Positions 14,646 through 22,260 of a stretch of 26,258 nt of DNA are shown piece after piece. A program made the position numbers and the translations under genes. Within the stretch, counting starts at the first letter, position 1. Each line of letters opens with the position of its first letter. The notes beneath the pieces are model-generated. The model had not been told where the DNA came from. It made no database searches and was given only the letters and a program-made list of their open reading frames with translations. Source of the stretch: IMCC26077 sp964418325 (GTDB taxonomy: Bacteria > Actinomycetota > Actinomycetes > Nanopelagicales > Nanopelagicaceae); the NCBI GenBank assembly GCA_964418325.1, contig CAYQLC010000018.1:1-26258 (forward strand). Direction: 5' to 3'.

Positions 14646-15078
14646 CGTTAATCTTTCCGCCAGCGGCTGTTATTTTCTCTTGTGCGCTCGATGAGAACGC
14701 GTGTGCAGTCACAGTGAGCGCAACAGAGATCTCACCATTACCTAGAATCTTGATTGGAAGACCTTTCCGAGCAGCGCCGGCAGCAACAATTTCGCTCACA
14801 CCAACATTGCCGCCCTTTGGAAAGAGCGCATTGAGCGTGGCCACATTGACTGCTTGGTACTCCACCCGCTCTGGATTTTTAAATCCACGGAGCTTGGGAA
14901 GTCGCATATGTAGCGGCATCTGGCCACCCTCGAACCCTGCGCGAACAGTGTTACGAGCGTGCGTTCCCTTGCCACCACGGCCAGAGGTCTTGCCCTTAGA
15001 GGCTTCACCGCGACCCTTACGAGTCTTCTCCTTTTTAGCACCTGGTGCTGGACGGAGATGATGCATCTTTAATGTCAT
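14638..15078 (-). CDS. rplO: 50S ribosomal protein L15
   Basis: Late-assembly large-subunit protein of 146 residues. The Gly/Lys/Arg-rich N-terminal half (KGRGEASKGKTSGRGGKGTH) threads into 23S rRNA. GFEGGQMPLHMRLPKLRGF is the conserved central part, and the C-terminal globular region ends KITAAGGKINAL. GGAGG within the last rpmD codons serves the start at 15078, 2 nt after rpmD. Confidence 0.97.
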   Translation of the reverse strand: MTLKMHHLRPAPGAKKEKTRKGRGEASKGKTSGRGGKGTHARNTVRAGFEGGQMPLHMRLPKLRGFKNPERVEYQAVNVATLNALFPKGGNVGVSEIVAAGAARKGLPIKILGNGEISVALTVTAHAFSSSAQEKITAAGGKINAL

Positions 15079-15080
15079 GG

Positions 15081-15263
15081 TTACTCGACCTCCTCAACGC
15101 GAATGAGATGGCGCACTGCATGCACCATGCCACGAATTTCTGGACGATCTTCTTTGACGACAACATCACCAATTCGCTTTAGCCCGAGAGAGCGAAGCGT
15201 CTCGCGTTGCTCTGGACGTCCACCAACCTTGGAACGAAGTTGAGTTACTTTAAGTCGACCCAT
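15081..15263 (-). CDS. rpmD: 50S ribosomal protein L30
   Basis: Small large-subunit protein of 60 residues, normal length. It starts MGRLKVTQLRSKVGG, continues with LRSLGLKRIGDVVVKED, and RGMVHAVRHLIRVEEVE closes it. It lies between rpsE and rplO as in other bacteria that keep L30. The start overlaps the rpsE stop by one base (TAATG). Confidence 0.97.
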   Translation of the reverse strand: MGRLKVTQLRSKVGGRPEQRETLRSLGLKRIGDVVVKEDRPEIRGMVHAVRHLIRVEEVE

Positions 15264-15907
15264 TACGCACCTACCGATGTCTGTGTATGTGCGCTGACAT
15301 TTGAGGCATTCATAGCGCGACGAAGTGCAGCTGGTGCAACCTTCTCTAATGGAAGGCCACGACGCGCAGCGATCGCGGATGGATGCTCAAGTTGCTTCAG
15401 CGCTGCAACTGTTGCATGAACCATATTGATAGCGTTGCTTGAACCGAGTGACTTGCTCAAGACGTCGTGAATTCCAGCGCACTCGAGTACGGCACGAACA
15501 GGTCCGCCCGCAATAACTCCAGTACCTGGGCTTGCTGGACGAAGTAGAACTACGCCTGCCGCCGCCTCACCCTGAACTGGGTGTGGAATAGTCGCTTGAA
15601 TCATCGAGACTTTGAAGAAACTCTTCTTCGCCTCTTCGACAGCCTTCGCGATAGCAGCAGGGACTTCTTTTGCCTTGCCGTACCCAACACCGACTGTGCC
15701 CTTTCCATCGCCAACAACTACGAGTGCGGTGAAGGAGAAACGACGACCACCCTTGACCACTTTCGAGACGCGGTTGATGAAGACAACGCGCTCCATATAT
15801 TGGCTCTTCTCGGCGCTATCACGACCACCCTCGCGGCCACCACGATCACGGCCGCCGCGTTCGCGGGCGCCCTTCTCGTTTCGATCAGTAACTTTTTCAG
15901 CGGCCAT
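15263..15907 (-). CDS. rpsE: 30S ribosomal protein S5
   Basis: Small-subunit protein involved in decoding accuracy and mRNA unwinding at the entry channel. Residues 1-34 are Arg/Gly-rich (ERGGRDRGGREGGRD), an actinobacterial extension. The double-stranded-RNA-binding domain follows (MERVVFINRVSKVVKGGRR). The C-terminal domain has GTGVIAGGPVRAVLECAGI. At 214 residues it is slightly longer than most relatives, owing to a Ser/Thr-rich end. Both ends are one-base TAATG overlaps, with rplR upstream and rpmD downstream. Confidence 0.97.
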   Translation of the reverse strand: MAAEKVTDRNEKGARERGGRDRGGREGGRDSAEKSQYMERVVFINRVSKVVKGGRRFSFTALVVVGDGKGTVGVGYGKAKEVPAAIAKAVEEAKKSFFKVSMIQATIPHPVQGEAAAGVVLLRPASPGTGVIAGGPVRAVLECAGIHDVLSKSLGSSNAINMVHATVAALKQLEHPSAIAARRGLPLEKVAPAALRRAMNASNVSAHTQTSVGA

Positions 15908-16290
15908 TAGAAGTCCAATCCATTCTCGCGTGCACCCTCGGCGAGAGCGGCAACTCGACCATGAAACTTATTGCCGGAACGATCGAAGACCACGCTTGTG
16001 ATTCCTGCACTCTTGGCACGCTGGGCAACAAGTGCGCCAACTGCCCGAGCCTTACGGGTCTTATCTTCATTCTGGTTTCGGATATCTGCTTCCATTGTCG
16101 ATGCAGATGCCAAAGTCTTGCTCGCAGAATCATCAACAATCTGAGCCACCATATGGCGAGCAGAGCGAGTGACGACAAGGCGAGGACGCGCAGCAGTTCC
16201 GACAACCTTCTTACGAACTCGGAAATGGCGGCGCTTACGTGCAACCTGTGCAGATCCCTTACGGACTCTGACGCTTACTTGTTGCGACAT
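15907..16290 (-). CDS. rplR: 50S ribosomal protein L18
   Basis: Binds 5S rRNA together with L5. The 127-residue protein has the basic N-terminus with RKRRHFRVRKKVVGTAARPRL, which contacts 5S RNA. RSARHMVAQIVDD follows, and the C-terminus VFDRSGNKFHGRVAALAEGARENGLDF is diagnostic. Its ATG overlaps the rplF stop by one base, and its own stop overlaps rpsE in the same way. Confidence 0.97.
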   Translation of the reverse strand: MSQQVSVRVRKGSAQVARKRRHFRVRKKVVGTAARPRLVVTRSARHMVAQIVDDSASKTLASASTMEADIRNQNEDKTRKARAVGALVAQRAKSAGITSVVFDRSGNKFHGRVAALAEGARENGLDF

Positions 16291-16832
16291 TATTTCTTAC
16301 CTGCCTTTCCTTGCTTGCGGCGTACCTTCTCATCGGCGTAACGGACACCTTTACCTTTATAAGGCTCTGGTTTGCGAATCTTGCGAATGTTCGCGGCGAC
16401 CTCACCAACGAGCTGCTTATCAATTCCTTGGACAGAGAAGTTGGTCTGGCTCTCGACAGCAAATGAGATTCCTTCAGGTGCAGGAACAAGAACGGGATGG
16501 CTAAAACCAAGGGCGAACTCGAGATCTTTACCCTTGGCGGCAACTCGGTATCCAACGCCGACTAGTTCCAATTTCTTTTCATAACCCTTGGTGACGCCTT
16601 CGATCATGTTGGCGACTAGGGTGCGGGAAAGGCCATGAAGTGCGCGGCTATTGCGCTCGTCATCTGGACGGGAGAGCACGAGAGTACTTTCGCCCTCTTT
16701 TGAAATAGTGATCGGAGCAGCAACAGTGAGTGAAAGTGTTCCCTTTGGACCTTTTACCGATATTTCTTGGCCATTGATACTTACTTCTACTCCCTTGGGG
16801 AGCTCGATTGGTTTCTTACCGATACGTGACAT
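16290..16832 (-). CDS. rplF: 50S ribosomal protein L6
   Basis: Large-subunit protein near the factor-binding site, made of two related alpha/beta domains (about 1-80 and 81-180). SRIGKKPIELPKGVEV opens it. GVGYRVAAKGKDLEFALGFSHPV is in the second domain, and IRKPEPYKGKGVRYADEKVRRKQGKAGKK ends it (shown in part of the usual L6 signature KPEPYKGKG). It is 180 residues long. It follows rpsH by 6 bp. Confidence 0.97.
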   Translation of the reverse strand: MSRIGKKPIELPKGVEVSINGQEISVKGPKGTLSLTVAAPITISKEGESTLVLSRPDDERNSRALHGLSRTLVANMIEGVTKGYEKKLELVGVGYRVAAKGKDLEFALGFSHPVLVPAPEGISFAVESQTNFSVQGIDKQLVGEVAANIRKIRKPEPYKGKGVRYADEKVRRKQGKAGKK

Positions 16833-16838
16833 GTCAGA

Positions 16839-17243
16839 TCACCATACGTAGGCGAGAACTTCTCCGCCTACTCCTTGCTTGCCCGCTTGCTTATCAGTAA
16901 GCAATCCGGATGAGGTGGAAATAATCGCAACGCCTAAGCCGCCAAGTACACGGGGCAGCGCGGTCGACTTCGCATACACACGAAGACCAGGCTTGCTTAC
17001 CCGGCGAACGCCAGCGATAGAACGCTCGCGGTTAGGACCGTATTTAAGAGTAATGGTGAGCGTCTTGCCAACGCCAAAGGGGTTTTGATCAACCTTGTAT
17101 GAGGCGATGTAACCCTCCTGCTGCAAGATTGCAGCGATGCGCGACTTCACGGTGGAAGAGGGCATCGTCACGCTCTCGTGATGAGCAGTATTGGCGTTGC
17201 GGATACGCGTCAACATATCTGCAATCGGATCTGTCATTGTCAT
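16839..17243 (-). CDS. rpsH: 30S ribosomal protein S8
   Basis: Primary 16S-binding protein and, in E. coli, translational repressor of the spc operon. The length is 134 residues. MTMTDPIADMLTRIRNAN is the standard actinobacterial start. A second ATG two codons on is possible, but the first fits the family and has GGTAGAG upstream. The C-terminal STSSGLLTDKQAGKQGVGGEVLAYVW is typical. It is separated from rpsN by 71 bp containing a hairpin. Confidence 0.97.
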   Translation of the reverse strand: MTMTDPIADMLTRIRNANTAHHESVTMPSSTVKSRIAAILQQEGYIASYKVDQNPFGVGKTLTITLKYGPNRERSIAGVRRVSKPGLRVYAKSTALPRVLGGLGVAIISTSSGLLTDKQAGKQGVGGEVLAYVW

Positions 17244-17278
17244 AAGTGGCTCTACCTAGAACCTTTCTCGAAGCGGTA

Positions 17279-17298
17279 TCACTGGCTTGTTCCAGTGA
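17279..17298 (-). repeat. Hairpin in the rpsN-rpsH spacer
   Basis: TCACTGG and CCAGTGA form a perfect 7-bp stem around a 6-nt loop, in the middle of the 71-bp spacer. No U-run follows. In E. coli S8 binds a structured element in the spc message near rplE, so a leader role here is possible but unproven. Confidence 0.65.
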
Positions 17299-17314
17299 CC
17301 TACCCCGTAGTTAG

Positions 17315-17500
17315 TTACCAACTTGCTTTCGTGATACCTGGAAGTTCACCACGGTGCGCCATTTCACGGAAGCAGACGCGGCAAATACCAAACTTTTGGA
17401 AGACAGCGCGGGCACGACCACAGCGCTGACAGCGGGTGTAACCCCGAACTTTGAACTTAGGCTTACGGCTCGCCTTGATTTTTAACGATGTCTTAGCCAT
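17315..17500 (-). CDS. rpsN: 30S ribosomal protein S14, zinc-binding type
   Basis: Small-subunit head protein of 61 residues, the short type Z. Cys24 and Cys27 (CQRC) with Cys40 and Cys43 (CRVC) form the zinc knuckle. FREMAHRGELPGITKASW is the conserved end. The longer zinc-free paralogue of some actinobacteria is not in this window. It follows rplE by 3 bp. Confidence 0.97.
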   Translation of the reverse strand: MAKTSLKIKASRKPKFKVRGYTRCQRCGRARAVFQKFGICRVCFREMAHRGELPGITKASW

Positions 17501-17503
17501 TTT

Positions 17504-18061
17504 TTAGCTCTCCTTGAATGGGAATCCGAGCATCTTGAGTAGCGCTCGACCTTCCACATCGTTCTTAGCGGTGGTTACAACGGTGATGTCCATACCGCGA
17601 GTGCGGTCAACTTTGTCCTGCTCGATTTCAGGGAAAACAACCTGCTCGGTAAGGCCAAAGGTGTAGTTGCCATTTCCATCGAATTGCTTCGGTGAAAGTC
17701 CGCGGAAGTCGCGGATACGCGGCAATGAGATAGAAAGGAGGCGATCACAGAACTCCCACATTCGATCTCCACGAAGGGTGGTGTGAGCACCAATCGGCAT
17801 GTTTTCGCGAAGTTTGAATTGCGCGATGGACTTCTTGGAACGAGTCACCTGTGGTCGTTGACCAGTAATCGCAGCCAGGTCACGAATCGCACCTTCAATC
17901 AACTTTGAATCACGGGCAGCTTCACCAACACCCATGTTCACAACAATTTTGACCAAGGTAGGAACTTGCATGACATTCGAGTAATTGAATTCCTTCTGCA
18001 TCGCCGGGACGATTTCAGAGCGGTAGCGCGCCTTTAGGCGAGCTTGAGTTGCTGTGCTCAT
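17504..18061 (-). CDS. rplE: 50S ribosomal protein L5
   Basis: Binds 5S rRNA and forms the bridge to the small subunit at the P site. It is 185 residues long. NYSNVMQVPTLVKIVVNMGVGEA, ITGQRPQVTRSKKSIAQFKLR and RIRDFRGLSPKQFDGNGNY are the family blocks. The final GRALLKMLGFPFKES is typical. The ATG overlaps the rplX stop by 4 nt (ATGA). Confidence 0.97.
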   Translation of the reverse strand: MSTATQARLKARYRSEIVPAMQKEFNYSNVMQVPTLVKIVVNMGVGEAARDSKLIEGAIRDLAAITGQRPQVTRSKKSIAQFKLRENMPIGAHTTLRGDRMWEFCDRLLSISLPRIRDFRGLSPKQFDGNGNYTFGLTEQVVFPEIEQDKVDRTRGMDITVVTTAKNDVEGRALLKMLGFPFKES

Positions 18062-18378
18062 TTGATGTCCTTTCCGGAGCGACGCGAGATACGGACGTTC
18101 TTACCTTTGTCATCTTTACGCGCACCAAGGCGAGTTGCCTTGCCATCGTCATCAATGATCATGACGTTTGAAATGTGAATTGGCGCCTCGGTAGTGATGA
18201 TGCCACCGGTCTTCACGCCACGCTCAGTGGTGTTGATTTTGGTGTGCTTGAGAACCCGATTTACACCCTCGACGATTACACGATCCTTATCGCGAAAGAT
18301 TTGAATCACAGTTCCCTTGACGCCCTTATCCTTACCGGCGATTACCTGCACGGTGTCGCCCTTACGAATTTTCGCCAT
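18058..18378 (-). CDS. rplX: 50S ribosomal protein L24
   Basis: Assembly-initiator protein of the large subunit. The KOW motif spans about residues 4-32 (IRKGDTVQVIAGKDKGVKG). VNRVLKHTKI and the lysine-rich C-terminus with RISRRSGKDIK fit the family. The length of 106 residues is normal. It starts 3 bp after rplN. Confidence 0.97.
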   Translation of the reverse strand: MAKIRKGDTVQVIAGKDKGVKGTVIQIFRDKDRVIVEGVNRVLKHTKINTTERGVKTGGIITTEAPIHISNVMIIDDDGKATRLGARKDDKGKNVRISRRSGKDIK

Positions 18379-18381
18379 GGT

Positions 18382-18750
18382 TTACAACACCTCCGGAGCT
18401 AGAGAGATAATCTTCATGAACTTCTTGTCGCGAAGCTCGCGAGCAACTGGCCCGAAGATACGAGTTCCACGGGGCTCACCGTCAGTCTTCAAAATGACAG
18501 CAGCATTCTCGTCGAAGCGAATGTAAGAACCATCAGCGCGACGGTTCTCTTTTGTAGTGCGAACGATGACAGCCTTAACGACTTCACCCTTCTTCACTTG
18601 ACCACCAGGAATCGCATCCTTCACCGAGCAGACGATGATGTCGCCGATGCCAGCATAGCGACGTCCAGTTCCGCCGAGCACGCGAATGCAGAGGAGCTCT
18701 TTAGCACCAGTGTTGTCAGCGACGCGAAGTCGCGACTCTTGTTGAATCAT
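18382..18750 (-). CDS. rplN: 50S ribosomal protein L14
   Basis: Large-subunit protein at the intersubunit interface. It is 122 residues long, the standard length. MIQQESRLRVADNTGAKELL opens it, GDIIVCSVKDAIPGGQVKKG follows, and IRFDENAAVILKTDGEPRGT leads to the C-terminal SLAPEVL. It lies 14 bp after rpsQ with AGGAGA upstream of its ATG. Confidence 0.98.
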   Translation of the reverse strand: MIQQESRLRVADNTGAKELLCIRVLGGTGRRYAGIGDIIVCSVKDAIPGGQVKKGEVVKAVIVRTTKENRRADGSYIRFDENAAVILKTDGEPRGTRIFGPVARELRDKKFMKIISLAPEVL

Positions 18751-18764
18751 GGCTATCTCTCCTG

Positions 18765-19043
18765 TTACTTCGCTTTTTCAAGAATTTGCACTACGCGCCA
18801 ACGCTTTGTAGCAGATAGCGGTCGAGTCTCAGCGATGAGAACGCGATCACCTACGCCACATTGATTGGTCTCGTCGTGCGCCTTCAACTTGTTGGCACGG
18901 CTCATAACTTTTCCGTAGAGGGCGTGCTTGACACGATCCTCAACGAGAACAGTCACGGTCTTATCCATCTTGTCGCTAGTGACGATGCCTTCGCGGGTCT
19001 TGCGGAAGCCGCGTGGCTCAGAATTGTTCACGTTACTGGTCAT
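18765..19043 (-). CDS. rpsQ: 30S ribosomal protein S17
   Basis: Primary 16S-binding OB-fold protein of 92 residues. A short polar N-terminal extension precedes RKTREGIVTSDKMDKTVTVL, the family signature. CGVGDRVLIAETRPLSATKRWRV is the conserved C-terminal part. The ATG overlaps the rpmC stop by 4 nt (ATGA). Confidence 0.97.
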   Translation of the reverse strand: MTSNVNNSEPRGFRKTREGIVTSDKMDKTVTVLVEDRVKHALYGKVMSRANKLKAHDETNQCGVGDRVLIAETRPLSATKRWRVVQILEKAK

Positions 19044-19255
19044 GCAGCACCTCCGATACCTAGTTCACGTTCGCGAATAATCGTGTAGAGCTGAGCAATC
19101 TCTTTACGCACAGCTGAAAGTCGACCGTGGCTCTCGAGTTGTCCAGTTGCTGCTTGGAAGCGGAGGTTGAATAACTCTTCCTTGCTCTCACGCAGTTTGG
19201 TCTCGAGCTCATCGATAGAGAGAGCGCGAAGTTCATCAATCTTTGGATTTGCCAT
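19040..19255 (-). CDS. rpmC: 50S ribosomal protein L29
   Basis: Two-helix large-subunit protein near the tunnel exit, part of the docking site for trigger factor and SRP. It is 71 residues long. LRALSIDELETKLRESKEELFNLRFQ and the RKEIAQLYTIIRERELG helix identify it. It is 2 bp after rplP and 4 nt into rpsQ, the normal L16-L29-S17 order. Confidence 0.97.
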   Translation of the reverse strand: MANPKIDELRALSIDELETKLRESKEELFNLRFQAATGQLESHGRLSAVRKEIAQLYTIIRERELGIGGAA

Positions 19256-19257
19256 TC

Positions 19258-19671
19258 TTACGCCTCCTCACGTCGGACGATGCGACACTTCATCGGCAAC
19301 TTGTGCATCGCACGAGTCATCGCTTGTGTGGCAATCTCTTCGGTAACGCCCGAAATCTCGAACATCACGCGACCGGGCTTAACATTTGCGATCCACCACT
19401 CAGGAGAACCCTTACCTGAGCCCATACGGGTCTCAGCAGGCTTCTTGGTCAATGGAATATCTGGGTAGATGTTGATCCAGACTTTGCCACCACGTTTTAC
19501 ATAACGAGTCATCGCGATACGCGCTGCCTCAATTTGGCGGTTGGTGACGTAAGCAGGAGCAAGCGCTTGAATACCGAAGTCACCAAAGTTGACTGTTGTG
19601 CCACCTTTTGATGCACCAGAACGCGATGGGTGGTGTGGCTTACGGAACTTAACTTTACGAGGAACCAACAT
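19258..19671 (-). CDS. rplP: 50S ribosomal protein L16
   Basis: Large-subunit protein that helps position A-site tRNA. The 137-residue protein begins MLVPRKVKFRKPHH. The segment TRMGSGKGSPEWWIANVKPGR contains the conserved loop near the peptidyl-transferase centre, including the conserved arginine that is hydroxylated in E. coli. The ATG overlaps the rpsC stop by one base (TAATG). Confidence 0.98.
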   Translation of the reverse strand: MLVPRKVKFRKPHHPSRSGASKGGTTVNFGDFGIQALAPAYVTNRQIEAARIAMTRYVKRGGKVWINIYPDIPLTKKPAETRMGSGKGSPEWWIANVKPGRVMFEISGVTEEIATQAMTRAMHKLPMKCRIVRREEA

Positions 19672-20444
19672 TAGGCCTGCCCTCCCTCAGTTGCGCTATT
19701 TGCAGCAGCGCCATCGGCAGGAGCACCCAAGGTTGCTACCGGAGCAGCATTGGCTGTTGCGCGACGATGGCTACGAGTTGTTGCACCGGCAAGGGCCGCC
19801 GCTTCACGCTCAGAGCGCGATTCGACGATATCGCCCTTGTAAATCCAAACCTTTACGCCAATTCGACCGAAGGTGGTTTTCGCCTCATAGAAGCCGTAAT
19901 CGATATCTGCGCGGAGAGTGTGGAGCGGAACGCGTCCCTCACGGTAGAACTCAGAACGCGACATTTCAGCGCCACCAAGACGACCATTACATTGAACACG
20001 GATTCCCTTTGCACCTGACTTGAGCGCGGTTTGCATCGACTTACGCATCGCACGACGGAATGAGACGCGACTTGCAAGTTGCTCCGCAACTCCTTGCGCA
20101 ACTAATTGCGCATCAGTCTCTGGGCTCTTCACTTCGAGGATATTGAGTTGAACCTGCTTGCCCGTGAGCTTCTCGAGATCCTGGCGAAGGCGATCTGCCT
20201 CAGCGCCACGACGTCCAATCACAATTCCAGGACGAGCGGTGTAGATATCGATACGAACCCGCTCGCGAGTGCGCTCGATTTCAACTCGTGAAATACCTGC
20301 GCGCTCCATGCCTTTATCAAGCATGCGGCGAATAGCAATATCTTCCTTTACATAATCCTTGTAGAGCTTGTCGGTGTACCAACGTGATTTAAATTCAGTG
20401 GTTACGCCGAGACGGAAACCATGTGGATTAATCTTCTGTCCCAT
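19671..20444 (-). CDS. rpsC: 30S ribosomal protein S3
   Basis: Small-subunit protein at the mRNA entry channel with helicase activity. The type II KH domain covers about residues 38-106 with GRRG at 77-80. GRLGGAEMSRSEFYREGRVP is the diagnostic C-terminal-domain block. Residues after about 210 form an Ala/Gly-rich low-complexity tail, as in many actinobacteria; the total is 257. It has one-base overlaps with both rplV and rplP. Confidence 0.97.
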   Translation of the reverse strand: MGQKINPHGFRLGVTTEFKSRWYTDKLYKDYVKEDIAIRRMLDKGMERAGISRVEIERTRERVRIDIYTARPGIVIGRRGAEADRLRQDLEKLTGKQVQLNILEVKSPETDAQLVAQGVAEQLASRVSFRRAMRKSMQTALKSGAKGIRVQCNGRLGGAEMSRSEFYREGRVPLHTLRADIDYGFYEAKTTFGRIGVKVWIYKGDIVESRSEREAAALAGATTRSHRRATANAAPVATLGAPADGAAANSATEGGQA

Positions 20445-20827
20445 TACTTGGCGCTCCCTTCTGTTATCTCTGAGACCACGATGGTGATGTGGCTGGTCCG
20501 CTTATCAATGCGGTAAGCGCGCCCCTGTGCACGTGGACGGAATCGCTTGAGGGTCACTCCTCCGTCAACGAATGCCTCGGTGACATAGAGCTCGGAAGCA
20601 TCGCGAATCGCAGGATCTTGTTGCTTTGCATTGGCAACCGCGGAGGCAAGAAGCTTGTGAAAGACCTCGCCAGCAGCTTGTGGTGCAAACTTCAAGATAG
20701 TCAGCGCTTCGTCAGCTCTCTGGCCGCGAATGAGATCGATTACGCGGCGAGCCTTTTGCGGGGTGATGCGGACATCACGAAGGACTGCACGCGCAGTGAC
20801 TACATGTTGATTAGTGTTATTAGGCAT
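20444..20827 (-). CDS. rplV: 50S ribosomal protein L22
   Basis: Lines the polypeptide exit tunnel; its beta-hairpin tip is a site of macrolide-resistance mutations. From ATG 20827 it is 127 residues. RAVLRDVRITPQKARRVIDLIRG is the start of the globular domain, and RFRPRAQGRAYRIDKRTSHI is the tunnel hairpin. I preferred ATG 20827 over a start five codons upstream, since AAAGG precedes it by six bases and the protein then begins MPNNTN. It overlaps the rpsS stop by 8 nt. Confidence 0.96.
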   Translation of the reverse strand: MPNNTNQHVVTARAVLRDVRITPQKARRVIDLIRGQRADEALTILKFAPQAAGEVFHKLLASAVANAKQQDPAIRDASELYVTEAFVDGGVTLKRFRPRAQGRAYRIDKRTSHITIVVSEITEGSAK

Positions 20828-21101
20828 TCTTTGCCTTTCCATCGCTCTTTACGTGACCTTTGAAGGTACGAGTTGGAGCAAATTCACCCAACTTGTGACC
20901 GATCATCGCTTCGGTGACAAAAACTGGAATGTGCTTGCGACCGTCGTGAACCGCAATGGTGTGGCCGATCATGTCTGGGGTGATCATGGAGCGACGCGAC
21001 CAAGTTTTGATGACGTTCTTGGTGTTCTTCTCATTTTGAAGTTCAACCTTCTTCGTCAAATGTGAATCCACAAAAGGACCCTTTTTCAGACTACGTGGCA
21101 T
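20820..21101 (-). CDS. rpsS: 30S ribosomal protein S19
   Basis: Small-subunit head protein that contacts S13. The 93-residue protein has MPRSLKKGPFVDSHL, the family start. WSRRSMITPDMIGHTIAVHDGRKHIPVF is the conserved core, and KLGEFAPTRTFKGH ends it. It follows rplB by 9 bp and overlaps rplV by 8 nt. Confidence 0.98.
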   Translation of the reverse strand: MPRSLKKGPFVDSHLTKKVELQNEKNTKNVIKTWSRRSMITPDMIGHTIAVHDGRKHIPVFVTEAMIGHKLGEFAPTRTFKGHVKSDGKAKNA

Positions 21102-21110
21102 TGAGGGCTC

Positions 21111-21944
21111 CTATCGCTTCTTGTTCTTTGGACGACGGCGGACAATTTGTGCATCGCTTGCCTTCTTCTTTCGAGTGCGACCTTCTGGTTGGCCCCATGG
21201 CGAAACTGGATGACGGCCACCGGAGGTACGACCTTCACCACCACCATGTGGGTGATCCACTGGGTTCATAACAACACCACGAACGGTTGGGCGACGACCC
21301 TTCCAACGCATGCGACCAGCTTTTCCATAATTAATATTTGATTGTTCGGCATTTCCTACCGAGCCAACAGTTGCGCGGCATCGGACGTCGACATTTCGTA
21401 CTTCGCCTGATGGCATACGAAGTTGCGCCCAACTTCCCTCTTTTGCAACCAGCTGCACAGCAGCTCCTGCAGAGCGGGCGATCTTTGCGCCACCACCGGG
21501 ACGAACCTCAATTGCGTGTACGACGGTACCGACTGGGATATTGCGAAGCGGCAAGTTATTGCCAGGTTTGATATCTGCACTCGGCCCATTCTCAATCGCC
21601 GCACCTTGCTCAAGATTCACTGGAGCGATGATGTAGCGCTTCTCACCATCTGCATAGTGCAGAAGAGCAATCCGAGCGCTGCGGTTGGGGTCATACTCAA
21701 TGTGCGCGACGGTTGCTGGAACGCCATCTTTGTCATTACGAAGGAAATCGATGACTCGGTAGGCGCGCTTGTGGCCGCCACCTTGGTGACGAGCAGTAAC
21801 ACGACCTTGGTTGTTACGTCCACCCTTGGAATTGATGGGACGGATGAGTGACTTCTCTGGCTCAGTACGAGTGATCTCGACAAAATCCGAGACGCTCGCG
21901 CCGCGACGACCTGGAGTCGTCGGCTTATATTTACGAATACCCAT
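21111..21944 (-). CDS. rplB: 50S ribosomal protein L2
   Basis: One of the most conserved large-subunit proteins, needed for subunit joining and peptidyl transfer. From ATG 21944 it has 277 residues, the usual length. MGIRKYKPTTPGRRGASVSD is the conserved start, and the VDHPHGGGEGR loop near residue 230 carries the essential histidine. GAGGAAC lies upstream of this ATG. The frame stays open 37 codons further 5', but this overlaps rplW and does not resemble L2. Confidence 0.97.
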   Translation of the reverse strand: MGIRKYKPTTPGRRGASVSDFVEITRTEPEKSLIRPINSKGGRNNQGRVTARHQGGGHKRAYRVIDFLRNDKDGVPATVAHIEYDPNRSARIALLHYADGEKRYIIAPVNLEQGAAIENGPSADIKPGNNLPLRNIPVGTVVHAIEVRPGGGAKIARSAGAAVQLVAKEGSWAQLRMPSGEVRNVDVRCRATVGSVGNAEQSNINYGKAGRMRWKGRRPTVRGVVMNPVDHPHGGGEGRTSGGRHPVSPWGQPEGRTRKKKASDAQIVRRRPKNKKR

Positions 21945-21963
21945 TTTTAGTTCCTCACTCGCC

Positions 21964-22260
21964 CTAGTTGACCGGTCCGCCGAAGATGTCGATGCGATCT
22001 CCAGGTGCAACTTGAACGATTGCACGCTTGGTATCGCTTCGCTTTCCGGTTCCAAAACGATTTCGCAGACTCTTGCCGGTGCGGTTCAAGGTATTTACGC
22101 GAAGAACGCGAACACCAAAGACCTTTTCGACAGCAATCTTGATTTCTGTCTTGTTGGCATCAAGTGCAACAAGGAAGGTGTACTTGTTCTGATCTAGCAA
22201 GCTGTATGACTTCTCAGAGACAACTGGCGAGAGTAGAACGGAACGATAATCGCGGCTCAT
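21964..22260 (-). CDS. rplW: 50S ribosomal protein L23
   Basis: Tunnel-exit protein that docks trigger factor and SRP. It is 98 residues long. VLLSPVVSEKSYSLLDQNKYTF is the conserved start. VFGVRVLRVNTLNRTGKSLR leads to the basic part, and APGDRIDIFGG closes it. The ATG overlaps the rplD stop by 4 nt (ATGA). Confidence 0.97.
   Translation of the reverse strand: MSRDYRSVLLSPVVSEKSYSLLDQNKYTFLVALDANKTEIKIAVEKVFGVRVLRVNTLNRTGKSLRNRFGTGKRSDTKRAIVQVAPGDRIDIFGGPVN

Noticed and set aside
19589..20023. 144-residue plus-strand open frame over rplP-rpsC
   Set aside because: It lies wholly opposite two highly conserved genes and its product has low-complexity, non-protein-like composition.
21945..22055. 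37-residue N-terminal extension of L2
   Set aside because: It overlaps rplW in another frame and does not resemble L2. ATG 21944 has a good ribosome-binding site.
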